Below are positions 17,199-25,261 of a DNA stretch of 64,000 bases, piece by piece. The stretch is taken from positions 1 to 64,000 of the forward strand of contig NZ_CANMZW010000031.1 in NCBI RefSeq assembly GCF_947502445.1, in the 5' to 3' direction. The notes below the pieces were generated by a model that saw only the letters and a list, made by a program, of their open reading frames with translations, was not told where the DNA came from and ran no database searches. Source of the DNA: an uncultured Brevibacillus sp. GTDB lineage: Bacteria; Bacillota; Bacilli; Brevibacillales; Brevibacillaceae. Each line of letters starts with the position of its first letter. Positions within the stretch are counted from its first letter, which is position 1. The translations under genes and the position numbers were made by a program.

Positions 17199-17216
17199 CT
17201 AAAGTTATAACTTTAG
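17199..17216. promoter_or_regulatory. Perfect 18-bp palindrome
   Basis: CTAAAGTTATAACTTTAG is fully self-complementary. It lies 72 bp beyond the stop of the HTH gene at 17288 and upstream (minus strand) of the candidate structured RNA. It looks like a dimeric regulator operator; the adjacent AlpA-like protein is a natural candidate binder, but this is inference. Confidence 0.45.
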
Positions 17217-17287
17217 GTGGCTCTGTTATAAACGAGCTGAGTGTTCCAAAAGCTGATGTCTGATTGTGACATGATGTAAATTCCTTT

Positions 17288-17497
17288 CTAATCCTCTTTC
17301 TTCTTTCTGCCACGCGGTCGCGGCGTATCCATCCAAATTTGAATTTGCTGCCGAAGCCAGATTGGACCACTGGCAAGTACCTTTACTGGCTCTGGGAATT
17401 GTCCACGTTCCAGGTAAGTCTTAACATACTGCTTCGATTTTCCAACCATTTCGCTAACCTCTGCTAGCCCCATGATGTCATCCAATTCTACTGGCAT
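17288..17497 (-). CDS. Small HTH DNA-binding protein (AlpA/excisionase-like)
   Basis: 69 residues. A winged-HTH or MerR-like start (GLAEVSEMVGKSKQYVKTYL) is followed by RGQFPEPVKVLASGPIWLR and a basic tail RPRGRKKKED. The layout 'turn-helix, then FPEPV..., then W' is that of AlpA-like phage regulators and of small DNA-binding proteins on mobile elements. GAAGGG precedes the ATG. It is probably a regulator of a nearby accessory unit. Confidence 0.75.
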   Translation of the reverse strand: MPVELDDIMGLAEVSEMVGKSKQYVKTYLERGQFPEPVKVLASGPIWLRQQIQIWMDTPRPRGRKKKED

Positions 17498-17552
17498 CTA
17501 ATCCCTTCTTCCATTCATTGCCGTTACTAAAAGGAATCTAACCGATAGTCTC

Positions 17553-17912
17553 TTATATTTCCAAACCTAGTTTTTCAACAAGAAAGTTTCCGTTTTCTAT
17601 TATCAGTACGCGTTTTTTATTCTTATAATCCCAGCCATTTTGTAGAGCGTGCTTTACTATTTTAGCACATGTACGTGGCGTACAAAAATTGGCATACCAA
17701 CTTATTGACCAAGAAAATGAAATTAAGACGTATGATGTTTTAGTTCTTGCTGGATAGACAGTAAATTTAATGTTATCGCGGTTATATGTTTGGTCAATGA
17801 CACAATGAAATAAAGAACCATCAACTACCACCGAGATGAACGGAGGGTATTCAACTTTGAGCAAACTCAATATCAGCACTCTCAGAACAAGCAATGGTAC
17901 CCTAAAAATCAC
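17553..17912 (-). CDS. Hypothetical protein, uncertain start
   Basis: Up to 119 residues; no ribosome site marks a start, and the N-terminal 20 or so residues are doubtful. The C-terminal third contains CTPRTCAKIVKHALQNGWDY and VLIIENGNFLVEKLG, reminiscent of small proteins found near polymorphic-toxin immunity genes, in which a 'TPR..A..I..ALQ.GW' segment is common. It could be a 5'-truncated gene. Function unknown. Confidence 0.4.
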   Translation of the reverse strand: MIFRVPLLVLRVLILSLLKVEYPPFISVVVDGSLFHCVIDQTYNRDNIKFTVYPARTKTSYVLISFSWSISWYANFCTPRTCAKIVKHALQNGWDYKNKKRVLIIENGNFLVEKLGLEI

Positions 17913-17978
17913 ATGGGAGAAGATGCAATTGCTGACCGAGATGGCATACGTTTGTCTAGGGCCTCTTTTAGGTACCTC

Positions 17979-18069
17979 AATTCACTTCAGTTCACCGAAA
18001 AGTAAAACGACTTTTCCATGTAACATACTCCTTTGTTGTGATTATGACATAACGAGGTGGGACAAAAAA
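17979..18069 (-). repeat. 90-bp dispersed repeat, copy B, with a 10-codon reading frame
   Basis: Second copy of the element at 15171-15260. The minus strand reads a GTCCCA...CGTTATGTCATA leader, AAAGGAG, and ATG followed by MEKSFYFSVN and TGA (17987-18019). Differences from copy A include synonymous and conservative changes (Tyr/Phe, GTT/GTG), and both copies keep a stop at codon 11. It lies 30 bp after the stop of the 86-residue gene at 18099. Confidence 0.75.
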
Positions 18070-18098
18070 CTTAGCTCAACTTTATTAAATTGCTAATC

Positions 18099-18359
18099 CT
18101 ATTGGTGAGTTCTTATCCATTCGGAATCAGGGCTTTTCCTTTTGGCAACCCATCCAACGCGTAGGTCGAGAATATCAGATAACGAATCGTCCAATTCGAG
18201 CATATCACTTAAAGAAACCACCATTGAATCTTCAATGTCAACATTAGAACCATCATGGAATTGCCAGGCACCATCACCATCGTGTGAAACAAAAAGGATT
18301 GGATTTTTATCAATAACAACGCATTTTGTTGTAAATACAGCTACATTTAGATGAGCCAC
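18099..18359 (-). CDS. Small hypothetical protein, immunity-like
   Basis: 86 residues with GTG start 18359, 6 nt after GAGGTG. It contains NPILFVSHDGDGAWQFHDG, a long acidic middle, and RVGWVAKRKSPDSEWIR at the end. Small acidic proteins with a 'FV.HD.DG.WQF' block and a final 'GW.A.R....W.R' are often found next to toxin genes as possible immunity proteins. That association is from memory of the family and not certain. No toxin gene is present here. Confidence 0.55.
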   Translation of the reverse strand: MAHLNVAVFTTKCVVIDKNPILFVSHDGDGAWQFHDGSNVDIEDSMVVSLSDMLELDDSLSDILDLRVGWVAKRKSPDSEWIRTHQ

Positions 18360-18401
18360 GATATTCACCTCAGGAAAAACTGTTTTTACTAAGATTTTAA
18401 C

Positions 18402-19180
18402 ATGGAAGATCTATCCAAGAGGAGGGGGAAAATTACGCAAGCAGGTCAGCATGGTCAAACGTTTACGTTTTGCAAATCGCAAGAAGTACGTTTTACTAGG
18501 AAGCGAAAGAACAAACGAACGAAGACGATGTCACCGAAGCGATTGCGGACATTTTCCATAAGAATCGAAACGCTTACGGTACACGTAAGATCAAAGACTC
18601 AGGAACATGGTTTCGTCGTCTCCAGGCGTCGAATTGGTCGGATCATGAAAGAGCAGAGGCTTGTTTCCGCGTACACCGTATCGCCATATTAACCTCTTAT
18701 GGCCACTTGTAATGAAGCGCCTACAGCCAATACACTGAATCGTGAATTCGATCAAACGGAGGCTAAACGATTCGTTGTCAGCGATCTGACGTATGGGAAA
18801 GTTCAGAACCGGTGGCATTACATTTGTGTACGTATCGACCTGTTCAATCGAGAGATCATCGGCCAAAGTGTAGGTCCTCATAAGGATGCTGCGCTGGTTT
18901 CTCGTGCCTTTGCAACGGTGCAGGGTGATTTATCTCAGATTCAATGGTTCCATGGTTCCATACCGACCGTGGAAGCGAGTTTAAAAATTAAAAAGATGGA
19001 TGAACTTTTGGAGACATTGAAATTGGCCGATTCCTGAGCATGAAAGGCTGCCCCTACGACAACGCTGTGGCGGAAGCGACCTACAAGATTATGAAAACGG
19101 AGTTCGTGAACCAGATGAACTTCCAGAGTCTTCGTCATCTAGAAGGGGAATTATACGATTATGTTAACTGGTTTAACTCA
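18402..19180 (+). pseudogene. IS3-family (IS150-group) transposase OrfB, dead
   Basis: Several frames together give an IS3-family integrase: VVSRRRIGRIMKEQRLVSAY (18600-18680), RFVVSDLTYGKVQNRWHYIC (first catalytic Asp), IGQSVGPHKDAALVSRAFAT, and KGCPYDNAVAEATYKIMKTE (catalytic Glu). The normal 'HTDRGSEF' block with the second catalytic Asp is scrambled around 18950-18990, and there are at least three frameshifts. The end is replaced near 19180 by an SRPBCC gene. No terminal inverted repeats are visible. It is an inactive element that has been deleted into its neighbour. Confidence 0.88.
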
Positions 19181-19514
19181 CATCACGAAGTGGAATCAAG
19201 CGTCCGAGGACTGGCATGCGCCGAGAGCCGAAAACGATCTGCGGGTCGGCGGCAAGTTTCTGACACGGATGGAAGCGAAGGATGGCAGCATGGGCTTTGA
19301 TTTTGGCGGCGTCTACGATGTCGTGAATCGGCATGAGGCGATCGGCTACACCATGGAAGACGGAAGAAGAGTGGATATTGCTTTCGTCGATCAAGGGAAT
19401 GAGACGAAGGTCATTGAAACGTTCGACGCGGAAAGCTCCAATCCCGTCGAGTTCCAGCAAGCAGGCTGGCAAGCGATCATGGACAATTTCAAAGCCTATA
19501 CCGAACAAAACTAA
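19161..19514 (+). pseudogene. SRPBCC/AHSA1-family protein, N-terminus lost to the IS3 remnant
   Basis: From about residue 8 the frame is a START-like SRPBCC domain: HITKWNQASEDWHAPRAEN, LRVGGKFLTRMEAKDGSMGF and GYTMEDGRRVDIAF. These proteins usually begin about 30 residues earlier; here the start is replaced by IS3 sequence (VNWFNSH...). The remaining frame is open to its natural end and a terminator. A GTT/ATG start inside the IS part could make a 117-residue hybrid, but lack of the first strand and helix probably prevents folding. Confidence 0.75.
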
Positions 19515-19525
19515 TCATCGCGCAG

Positions 19526-19562
19526 AAGACGCCGGGGACGATGCCCGGCGTCTTTCTTTTTG
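19526..19562 (+). terminator. Rho-independent terminator
   Basis: AGACGCCGGG (19527-19536) pairs with CCCGGCGTCT (19544-19553) and is followed by TTCTTTTT. It ends the SRPBCC unit. Confidence 0.9.
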
Positions 19563-19593
19563 AACCCTAGTATGAGCGTGCTCTCCGTTAGCC

Positions 19594-20010
19594 TTAACCT
19601 TGTGCCACATCCATGTTCATGTAGTTAATGGCCCACAGATGGCCGTCCAAGTGCACGAAGCCCCAATGATACATGAACCCATGATCTTCAGGTTCAGCGT
19701 GCAATTTCCCGCCCAAGGAGACCGCGGTATTCACGATTTCATCGACCTTTTCCCGGCTCTCGAAGGCCAATGCGATCGTCATCTGCGCATACTTGCTCGT
19801 ATCGACGGATTCCTTCTCCGTGAGCGTATGAAAGAATGCTTGATTGATCAGCATGACCTGCAGGTTGTCGCCGATCACGATGGCTACCGAATTCTCGTTC
19901 TCGGGGAATTGCGGGTTGAGCTCGAATCCGAGTCCGGTGAAGAACGCTTTCGATTGTTCTACGTTTTTTACAGGCAGGTTGAAGCTCGTGAATGCGGACG
20001 TTAATGCCAT
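19594..20010 (-). CDS. VOC-family (glyoxalase/bleomycin resistance-like) protein
   Basis: 138 residues from ATG 20010, with GAGGTG 8 nt upstream. A single vicinal-oxygen-chelate fold: FTSFNLPVKNVEQSKAFFTG, then GFELNPQFPENENSVAIVIG, and the closing GFMYHWGFVHLDGHLWAIN. This matches the 'VOC family, extradiol-like' group common in Bacillales, often beside SRPBCC proteins as here. It is a dimeric metal-binding cytoplasmic protein; no substrate is known. Confidence 0.88.
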   Translation of the reverse strand: MALTSAFTSFNLPVKNVEQSKAFFTGLGFELNPQFPENENSVAIVIGDNLQVMLINQAFFHTLTEKESVDTSKYAQMTIALAFESREKVDEIVNTAVSLGGKLHAEPEDHGFMYHWGFVHLDGHLWAINYMNMDVAQG

Positions 20011-20016
20011 TTTCAA

Positions 20017-20910
20017 AACACCTCTTCGTCAAATTAGTTTGTGTTCATTTATGCCTTCGTTTATATAGACGACAGCCAATCCGGGAATTCATCGGTCTCA
20101 TGGATTCGGAAGCGTAAATTTTGAAAAATAACTTGGTTTTGAGTTCGGATACCCGCCATTCCCGTAAGGATATCCATCCCGCCCATTCGCGGCAATATTT
20201 ACGATTCGGCGGGACAGCAGATCGCATATTCGATCTCAACTCAGTCCCTATACTTTACTTTCAAATCAGGCTTTAAGCAAGAAGCGGCGGAGGCCTGGGT
20301 GCAAAACTCGTGCAGCTGTTTAACGAAAAAGGCGAAGCGAATTCCAAGCCGTTGACGACTGAGGAAGTTATCGAGGCTATGGACATCAAAGGCAGAACGC
20401 ATCTGCCATTCCAACAACGACGGATCAAATCGGGACTGTCAAAAGAAGAGATATGAATCTTCTTGTCGCTCCACAGCATCGCATGTGATACGGGATCTTT
20501 GTCCCAACCAGCCTCAATCATGGTCATGACAAGTAGAGGTGAACATTATAGCGCTCGGGATCAAGTCCCACGGGCAGTTGCGTTCGACCCGGCTACCTTA
20601 ATCCTCAGAGCAAATGCAAAAAGGATCAACCAGAAAGAACTGGTTGATCACATAATACGAACGGGCAGTTTAACCCGAATATGGACTAAAGGAAAGGCGT
20701 TGCAAATAGCGAATCAATAGATGTCATTCTGATTAGGTTGGAAACAATGACAAGAGCCGTGGGACGAGGCGAAGCCAAGATGCATCTGTTCAAAGCGGAG
20801 AGGGCTAGCATTTCCTGCAAACATCTCACCATTCACACAGACAAACCTCCCCCCATTTTCATATGGTAATGCTGTAATACCATACCAACTGTTAATGGAG
20901 GTGTTGAGGT
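20017..20910. other. Gene-poor stretch with unidentified coding scraps
   Basis: No intact gene with a ribosome site is visible in this ~890 bp. On the minus strand at 20060-20210 a segment reads LTGMAGIRTQNQVIFQNLRF and ends DEFPDWLSS. On the plus strand 20300-20457 reads KPLTTEEVIEAMDIKGRTH and ends before TGA. These look like gene fragments, but I cannot name the families. A plus-strand frame at 20463-20720 has no support beyond being open. Confidence 0.4.
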
Positions 20911-21345
20911 ATGAGTTCAATAAAGGGAACAAAACGAAAAAAAGCTACGATGACCATGATCGCCGTACCAACCATAATCGTAGCCGGGGAAACATCGAAT
21001 CTCACGGGACAAGTCAAGGTGAACGGACGGCCTAAAGCAGGGATCGTAGTCGTTTTTGCAACCGAAAATACTTTTGGTGTCGTAATCCCTGCCTTTACTA
21101 TTACAGACGCCAAAGGAAATTTTACGGCAAAATTTAGATCGTTTATCAACCCTGATCAACCTGGATTCAGAGCAGTTATCGTCACCGCTGCACTCCCTTC
21201 TTTTCCTGGAGTCTCCGCTTCAAGTGTAATTGCAATCCTTCGAGGGCCGGGGTCTAGGAATAGGGTAAACCGACGGAAGACAGTCCAACGGAATTCAGCA
21301 AATGTAAGATCGGTTGGTAAAACGAAGCTCGCCTTACGAAAATGA
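20911..21345 (+). CDS. Secreted or surface Ig-like (Big domain) small protein
   Basis: 144 residues after a GGAGGTG site. The central 80 residues form a bacterial Ig-like pattern: TIIVAGETSNLTGQVKVNGR, VVVFATEN, ITDAKGNFTAKFRSF, as in Big_1/invasin-type domains where 'G.....G..V.F......G....TDA.G....' recurs. The N-terminus is basic (KGTKRKK) without a clear signal peptide, and the C-terminus is strongly basic. It could be a spore-surface or DNA-associated protein. Not a recognised family member by name. Confidence 0.6.
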   Translation: MSSIKGTKRKKATMTMIAVPTIIVAGETSNLTGQVKVNGRPKAGIVVVFATENTFGVVIPAFTITDAKGNFTAKFRSFINPDQPGFRAVIVTAALPSFPGVSASSVIAILRGPGSRNRVNRRKTVQRNSANVRSVGKTKLALRK

Positions 21346-21770
21346 AGCCCAATCCATCCAGTCATGTGGAGTGTTGCTCACTGTTAGTGCGTAAGGACAA
21401 TTAAATCGTAGAGGTTTCTGTGGATCCGGAAAGAAATTTAAAAAGTGTCGTATGCAATATAATCACGGAATAAGCAACTGCAGGAAGAGAAACTGCTAAA
21501 GTAGATTGAGAAACTGCTGTATTCACGAATGGGAAGGGAAATAATTCCAGTTGGAACAAATCAATGGAGCAGTCTAAGTCTGTATTTTTTGTTTAAATCC
21601 ATGGATTGTTATAGTCTAAAACTATTTTCAATTACCTGGTGATTTAGAAGACCAGGATCTCATGCACCATAAGGGATTCCGGTCTAAAACTCTTTTATCA
21701 CTGAACACCATGTGTCATTTTGGTCGGGCTATAGTGGGTATAACGGGATAGGATGGCGAAGCGTCCGTCC
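21346..21770. other. Intergenic region, 425 bp, nothing recognised
   Basis: Between the Ig-like gene and the LysR gene (both ends converging). There is no open frame with a ribosome site, no clear hairpin with T run and no repeat that I can support. Confidence 0.5.
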
Positions 21771-22631
21771 CTACAGCCCTCTCTGATTGATCATCTCGGC
21801 AAAAGCGGCAAAGGCCTTGCTGGAAAAGCGGTCCTTACGGCGTACGAGTCTTTTGGTCGTCATGCCATACTTTTTTGAAATAGGATGAACCGCCAGGCTT
21901 TGATATTCTCCCGAGAGTATGGTAGCGGGAAGTAGCGTCGCCGCCAGACCGGATTTGACACAGCTCAGGAGCGTTTCTAACGAGCTAATTTCAATGATGT
22001 TTTCAAAAGGAATCTCTCTACTTGTGAGCCACGCTTCCAACGCTTTGCGGTATGGGCATCCCTTTGGATGAACCGCCCATTTCACCTTATTCAAATCGAA
22101 AGTTTCGGTCCCCGTTTCTTTACTCAGCAAGACCAGTTCATCCTGTACGATGTACTCGGTCGTCAACATAGGTGACTGCACATCACCTGTTATGAAGGCC
22201 CCGTCGAGTTGATGATTCAGCACCATGGACGCAAGCTCTTGCGATACGCCGGTTACAATGGACAGAGACACATCAGGATAGCGGTTTTGAAACTCCGACA
22301 GTGTGTTCATAAAATTTCCGCAGGTGACTGTCTCGATCATCCCGATCGCGAGGTGGCCGCTCGGGTAGGACTTTTCTTGCACCACTTTCACCGATTCATC
22401 GGCTAAATTTACGATGGTGAGCGCGTAATCCCGGAAGAGGGTTCCTTTTTCGGTCAGCTTCACCCCTTTGGGATGACGGTGAAATAGCGGAACGCCAAGC
22501 TCCGCTTCCAGCTTGCGAATCCGGGCCGTCACATTCGATTGGACGTATTCCAGTCTTGTTGCTGCCCCGGATACGCTGCCCTCCGCCGCAACCGCCAAAA
22601 ACACTTTAAGGTCCGTTAATTCCATCTGCAT
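21771..22631 (-). CDS. LysR-family transcriptional regulator
   Basis: 286 residues from ATG 22631, with AAGGGA 7 nt upstream. The N-terminal winged HTH is MELTDLKVFLAVAAEGSVSG followed by RLEYVQSNVTARIRKLEAE and PLFHRHPKGVKLTEKG. The rest is a periplasmic-binding-like effector domain. It is divergent from the ykkC/ykkD pair with a ~125-bp shared promoter region, so it very likely controls that pair. Effector unknown. Confidence 0.93.
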   Translation of the reverse strand: MQMELTDLKVFLAVAAEGSVSGAATRLEYVQSNVTARIRKLEAELGVPLFHRHPKGVKLTEKGTLFRDYALTIVNLADESVKVVQEKSYPSGHLAIGMIETVTCGNFMNTLSEFQNRYPDVSLSIVTGVSQELASMVLNHQLDGAFITGDVQSPMLTTEYIVQDELVLLSKETGTETFDLNKVKWAVHPKGCPYRKALEAWLTSREIPFENIIEISSLETLLSCVKSGLAATLLPATILSGEYQSLAVHPISKKYGMTTKRLVRRKDRFSSKAFAAFAEMINQRGL

Positions 22632-22755
22632 GTTCGTCCCTTCGCACAAGGTATCAAAAAAAATGATGCATGCATCGATATCAATCATTATACGTTATGC
22701 GATAGCTGATTTACACTGTTGGTAAGAAATCAACAACAACAGGGGGAAGAAGGGC

Positions 22756-23136
22756 TTGCAAAAAGAGTGGGTGTTTCTGCTGCTGGCTGGAATTTTCGAG
22801 GTGATATGGGTATCTGGGTTGAAGCACGCAACCGCGTGGTGGGAATGGATCATTACCATCGCGGCGATTTTGTACAGCTTCAAGGTTCTGATCGACGCGG
22901 CGAAAAAACTACCAGTCGGCACGGTTTACGCGGTTTTTACGGGATTGGGTACAGGAGGAACCGTGATGACGGAAATCCTCCTCCTCAATGAGCCGGTCCA
23001 TCCGCTTAAGCTCGTGTTCATTGCTACGCTTTTGGCGGGTGTGATCGGGCTCAAGCTGGTGACCCGAAGTGACGGTAGTGAGAAGAGGGGGAATGAAAAT
23101 GGAGTGGATGGCATTGTTGACCGCCGGTCTGTGTGA
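22756..23136 (+). CDS. ykkC: Paired SMR efflux subunit, YkkC-like
   Basis: 126 residues from TTG 22756 after GGGGGAAGAAGGG. Four transmembrane helices; the conserved Glu of SMR proteins lies in LLLAGIFEVIWVSGLKHA. The stretch LPVGTVYAVFTGLGTGGTV is characteristic of YkkC. With YkkD it forms a hetero-oligomeric small multidrug resistance exporter in the membrane. The C-terminal ~25 residues extend past the usual end and overlap ykkD by 38 bp. The guanidine riboswitch that often precedes ykkC homologues is not visible; regulation is probably by the divergent LysR. Confidence 0.92.
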   Translation: MQKEWVFLLLAGIFEVIWVSGLKHATAWWEWIITIAAILYSFKVLIDAAKKLPVGTVYAVFTGLGTGGTVMTEILLLNEPVHPLKLVFIATLLAGVIGLKLVTRSDGSEKRGNENGVDGIVDRRSV

Positions 23137-23413
23137 AGTGCTTGGGGTTCTTGCGATCAAACAGGTTGCGAAGCGCAGTGGTTGGAGATCTTGGTTGCTT
23201 TTGGTCGCAGCGTTCACAGCAAGCTTTTCGCTGTTGATGTTCGCAATGACGCGGATTTCCATGGGCACCGCCTACGCTGTTTGGACAGGTATTGGGACAG
23301 TGGGGGGCACGATTCTGGGAATGTTCGCTTTCGGAGAACCGAAGGAGTGGATGCGCATCGTATTCATCAGCCTGGTTCTTGTGTCCGCGATCGGCCTGAA
23401 GTGGATATCATAA
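23099..23413 (+). CDS. ykkD: Paired SMR efflux subunit, YkkD-like
   Basis: 104 residues; ATG 23099 lies about 8 nt after AGAAGAGGGG. Four helices with the SMR Glu in ALLTAGLCEVLGVLAIKQ and the block MGTAYAVWTGIGTVGGTI. This is the second member of a YkkCD pair, translationally coupled to ykkC through the overlap. It exports cationic compounds by proton exchange (family knowledge). Confidence 0.92.
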   Translation: MEWMALLTAGLCEVLGVLAIKQVAKRSGWRSWLLLVAAFTASFSLLMFAMTRISMGTAYAVWTGIGTVGGTILGMFAFGEPKEWMRIVFISLVLVSAIGLKWIS

Positions 23414-23435
23414 ACTCAGGGACCGTCGGGTGTTG

Positions 23436-23645
23436 TCAGATGAAAATACGGTACTGGACTGCAATGACCGTCAGATCAGCGTACCCGTCCGGAAACAGCC
23501 GATTCGCCTCCAGGGTCACTGCCCACATCTTCGCAGGTCGCCCCATCGCTCTCGACTCTTCAGTGAAATTGACCAGCTTTTGCTTTTGCAAATCGTACAA
23601 AAGTTGTCTCACAGCCATTGCAGTAGCCCCAAGCAAACTTGCCAA
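23436..23645 (-). pseudogene. Fragment of an HTH regulator
   Basis: Minus-strand frame reads LASLLGATAMAVRQLLYDLQ and then RAMGRPAKMWAVTLEANRLF and PDGYADLTV. This is the winged-HTH middle of a small DeoR/ArsR-like regulator with a 'GRPAK.W.LT..A...FPDGYADL' signature. The N-terminal part and everything after ADLTV are missing, and the break at ~23650 is joined to an M20 peptidase scrap on the other strand. Confidence 0.7.
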
Positions 23646-23664
23646 GTGTATTTGGAAGAGGTAG

Positions 23665-23890
23665 TCCGTGGACGTTTGGCGATGCTGTCTATGTAGTCGA
23701 TATGGAGCCGACCTTGGCTGTGGAAGATTTCGCCCGTTATTTGGTGAAATACCCTGGAGTCTTCATTTTCGTTGGTATGGGCGGAGAGGAGAGTGTCTAT
23801 CCGCATCATCATCCCAGTTTTGATATTGATGAAGACGTGATCCCGTCCGCCATCGAGCTGTTCATTCAGCTCGTCCTAAGATTCGGCTGA
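23665..23890 (+). pseudogene. C-terminal fragment of an M20-family amidohydrolase
   Basis: The plus frame reads VEDFARYLVKYPGVFIFVGM and then VYPHHHPSFDIDEDVIPSA, the end of the amidohydrolase/carboxypeptidase (IAA-amino acid hydrolase-like) family including the metal-ligand His near the C-terminus. The N-terminal ~300 residues are absent. No start or ribosome site. Between 23890 and 24360 there is no gene I can support. Confidence 0.75.
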
Positions 23891-24373
23891 TCCGCTATTA
23901 GGTATGTTTCTGATTAACCAAGCGCTGGGCAAGCCTACAATCGACAAGAGTAAGCTGGAAGCCAAAATGGCAAGCTAGTTCTAAGAAAGCAAAGAACGCC
24001 CCAAAACCATATGTAAGTAAAGGTGAAAAAAAGCGGGTGGTGCAAAGGTCACTAGCAGTAGTAAAGGTGATTGAAAAACAGAAATGGATGAGAGATCGAC
24101 TACGGCAATATATAAAAGTCGTGGCTACAATATCCCGCGAACTTGGGAAGACGGGGGTAGTTATATGAACCGACAGGTATCTCTTCGAAAGGCACGAAGC
24201 CAACAGCTCGTGTCTTTTTCATGTTGAAGAAATTTAGCGTGCTTCACCGTTCGAAGGAATCATTGCTCGATAGAACATTTTTTTCGAATATTAAGGTCAC
24301 TCGTGAATACTGTTTAAAGATTATAAAACATTTGTAAAATTTTAGTTACATTACTGTAAAGGAGTGCATACAG

Positions 24374-25261
24374 TTGTACACGGTATCCCTACAATTGGCA
24401 GGTCAAGAAGACATCCATCGAGTGGGCACAAAAGCATTCCATTTAGCTCAATTGATTCAAGCAAACTTCCGAGTACCACAAGGATTTATCGTTACTTCCA
24501 ATGCACTCGCTCGCTTCATGTTAGAGAATCATTTGGAGGAAAAATTGTGGGAGGCGACTGTACCATTAGAGATTGAACGCGAAATTGCAGCCGCCTATGA
24601 GAGACTGAAAGTAGAGACGAACGAATCCGATCTTTCTGTTGCTGTTCGTTCTTCCTCTGCGGCAGAGGATTTGCAGGGTGCTTCTTTTGCAGGGCAATAT
24701 GAGAGCATTCTCAACGTGAAAGATTTCCCTCATCTCATGGAAAGCGTGAAAATGTGTTGGAGTTCCTTGTTTTCAGACAGAGTTAAGCAATATGCCCAGC
24801 AAAAAAAGATTGCCGCTGAGAAATTTCCGATGGCGGTTTTGATTCAGCGGTGTATCGAAGCGGATGTCTCAGGTGTCGTTTTCAGTATGAATCCGGTAAC
24901 CCAAAACAAGGAAGAGATCGTGATTAACGTGAGCTATGGCCTGGGAGAAGCAATTGTTTCCGGCTTAGTTACGCCAGATAGCTTTCTTGTCAGCAAACAG
25001 CTAGCTTATATTCACAGAGATCTTGGCGGTAAAGAAATGAAAATGGTTTATGGGCAAAAGGGTGTAAAAGAAGTAGAGACAACTAGTGAAGAGCAAGAGT
25101 GCTTTTGTATCACAGATGAGCAACTATTGTCGCTGGTGAGAGAAACAAAAAAAATGGAAGCATTCTACCAGCATCCCGTCGATATCGAATTTGTGATCAA
25201 GGCTGACCACATCTACATCCTGCAAGTGAGACCTATTACCACCCAAGGAGGCCAGAAATGA
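24374..25261 (+). CDS. PEP/pyruvate-binding ATP-grasp subunit of a split PEP-synthase or rifampicin-phosphotransferase-like enzyme
   Basis: 295 residues from TTG 24374, 9 nt after AAAGGAG. This is only the PPDK_N ATP-grasp domain: VGTKAFHLAQLIQANFRVPQ at the start, VAVRSSSAAEDLQGASFAGQ (nucleotide-phosphate loop), VSGVVFSMNPVTQ, and IEFVIKADHIYILQVRPIT at the end. In PEP synthase and rifampicin phosphotransferase (RPH) this domain is fused to the rest; here it stops right after the domain. The ATGA overlap with the next gene (25258-25261) and an AAGGAGG site show a designed split rather than a mutation. It should bind ATP and pyrophosphorylate the partner's mobile His. Confidence 0.9.
   Translation: MYTVSLQLAGQEDIHRVGTKAFHLAQLIQANFRVPQGFIVTSNALARFMLENHLEEKLWEATVPLEIEREIAAAYERLKVETNESDLSVAVRSSSAAEDLQGASFAGQYESILNVKDFPHLMESVKMCWSSLFSDRVKQYAQQKKIAAEKFPMAVLIQRCIEADVSGVVFSMNPVTQNKEEIVINVSYGLGEAIVSGLVTPDSFLVSKQLAYIHRDLGGKEMKMVYGQKGVKEVETTSEEQECFCITDEQLLSLVRETKKMEAFYQHPVDIEFVIKADHIYILQVRPITTQGGQK

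Noticed and set aside
17553-17912. Calling this gene intact
   Set aside because: No ribosome site and an implausible hydrophobic N-terminus; listed only with low confidence.
22690-22755. Guanidine riboswitch before ykkC
   Set aside because: The short leader lacks the conserved ykkC-motif stems; regulation by LysR is more likely.
23914-24168. Basic plus-strand open frame (…KKAKNAPKPYVSKGEKK…)
   Set aside because: No start codon or ribosome site and no family recognised; could be a scrap, not enough to annotate.
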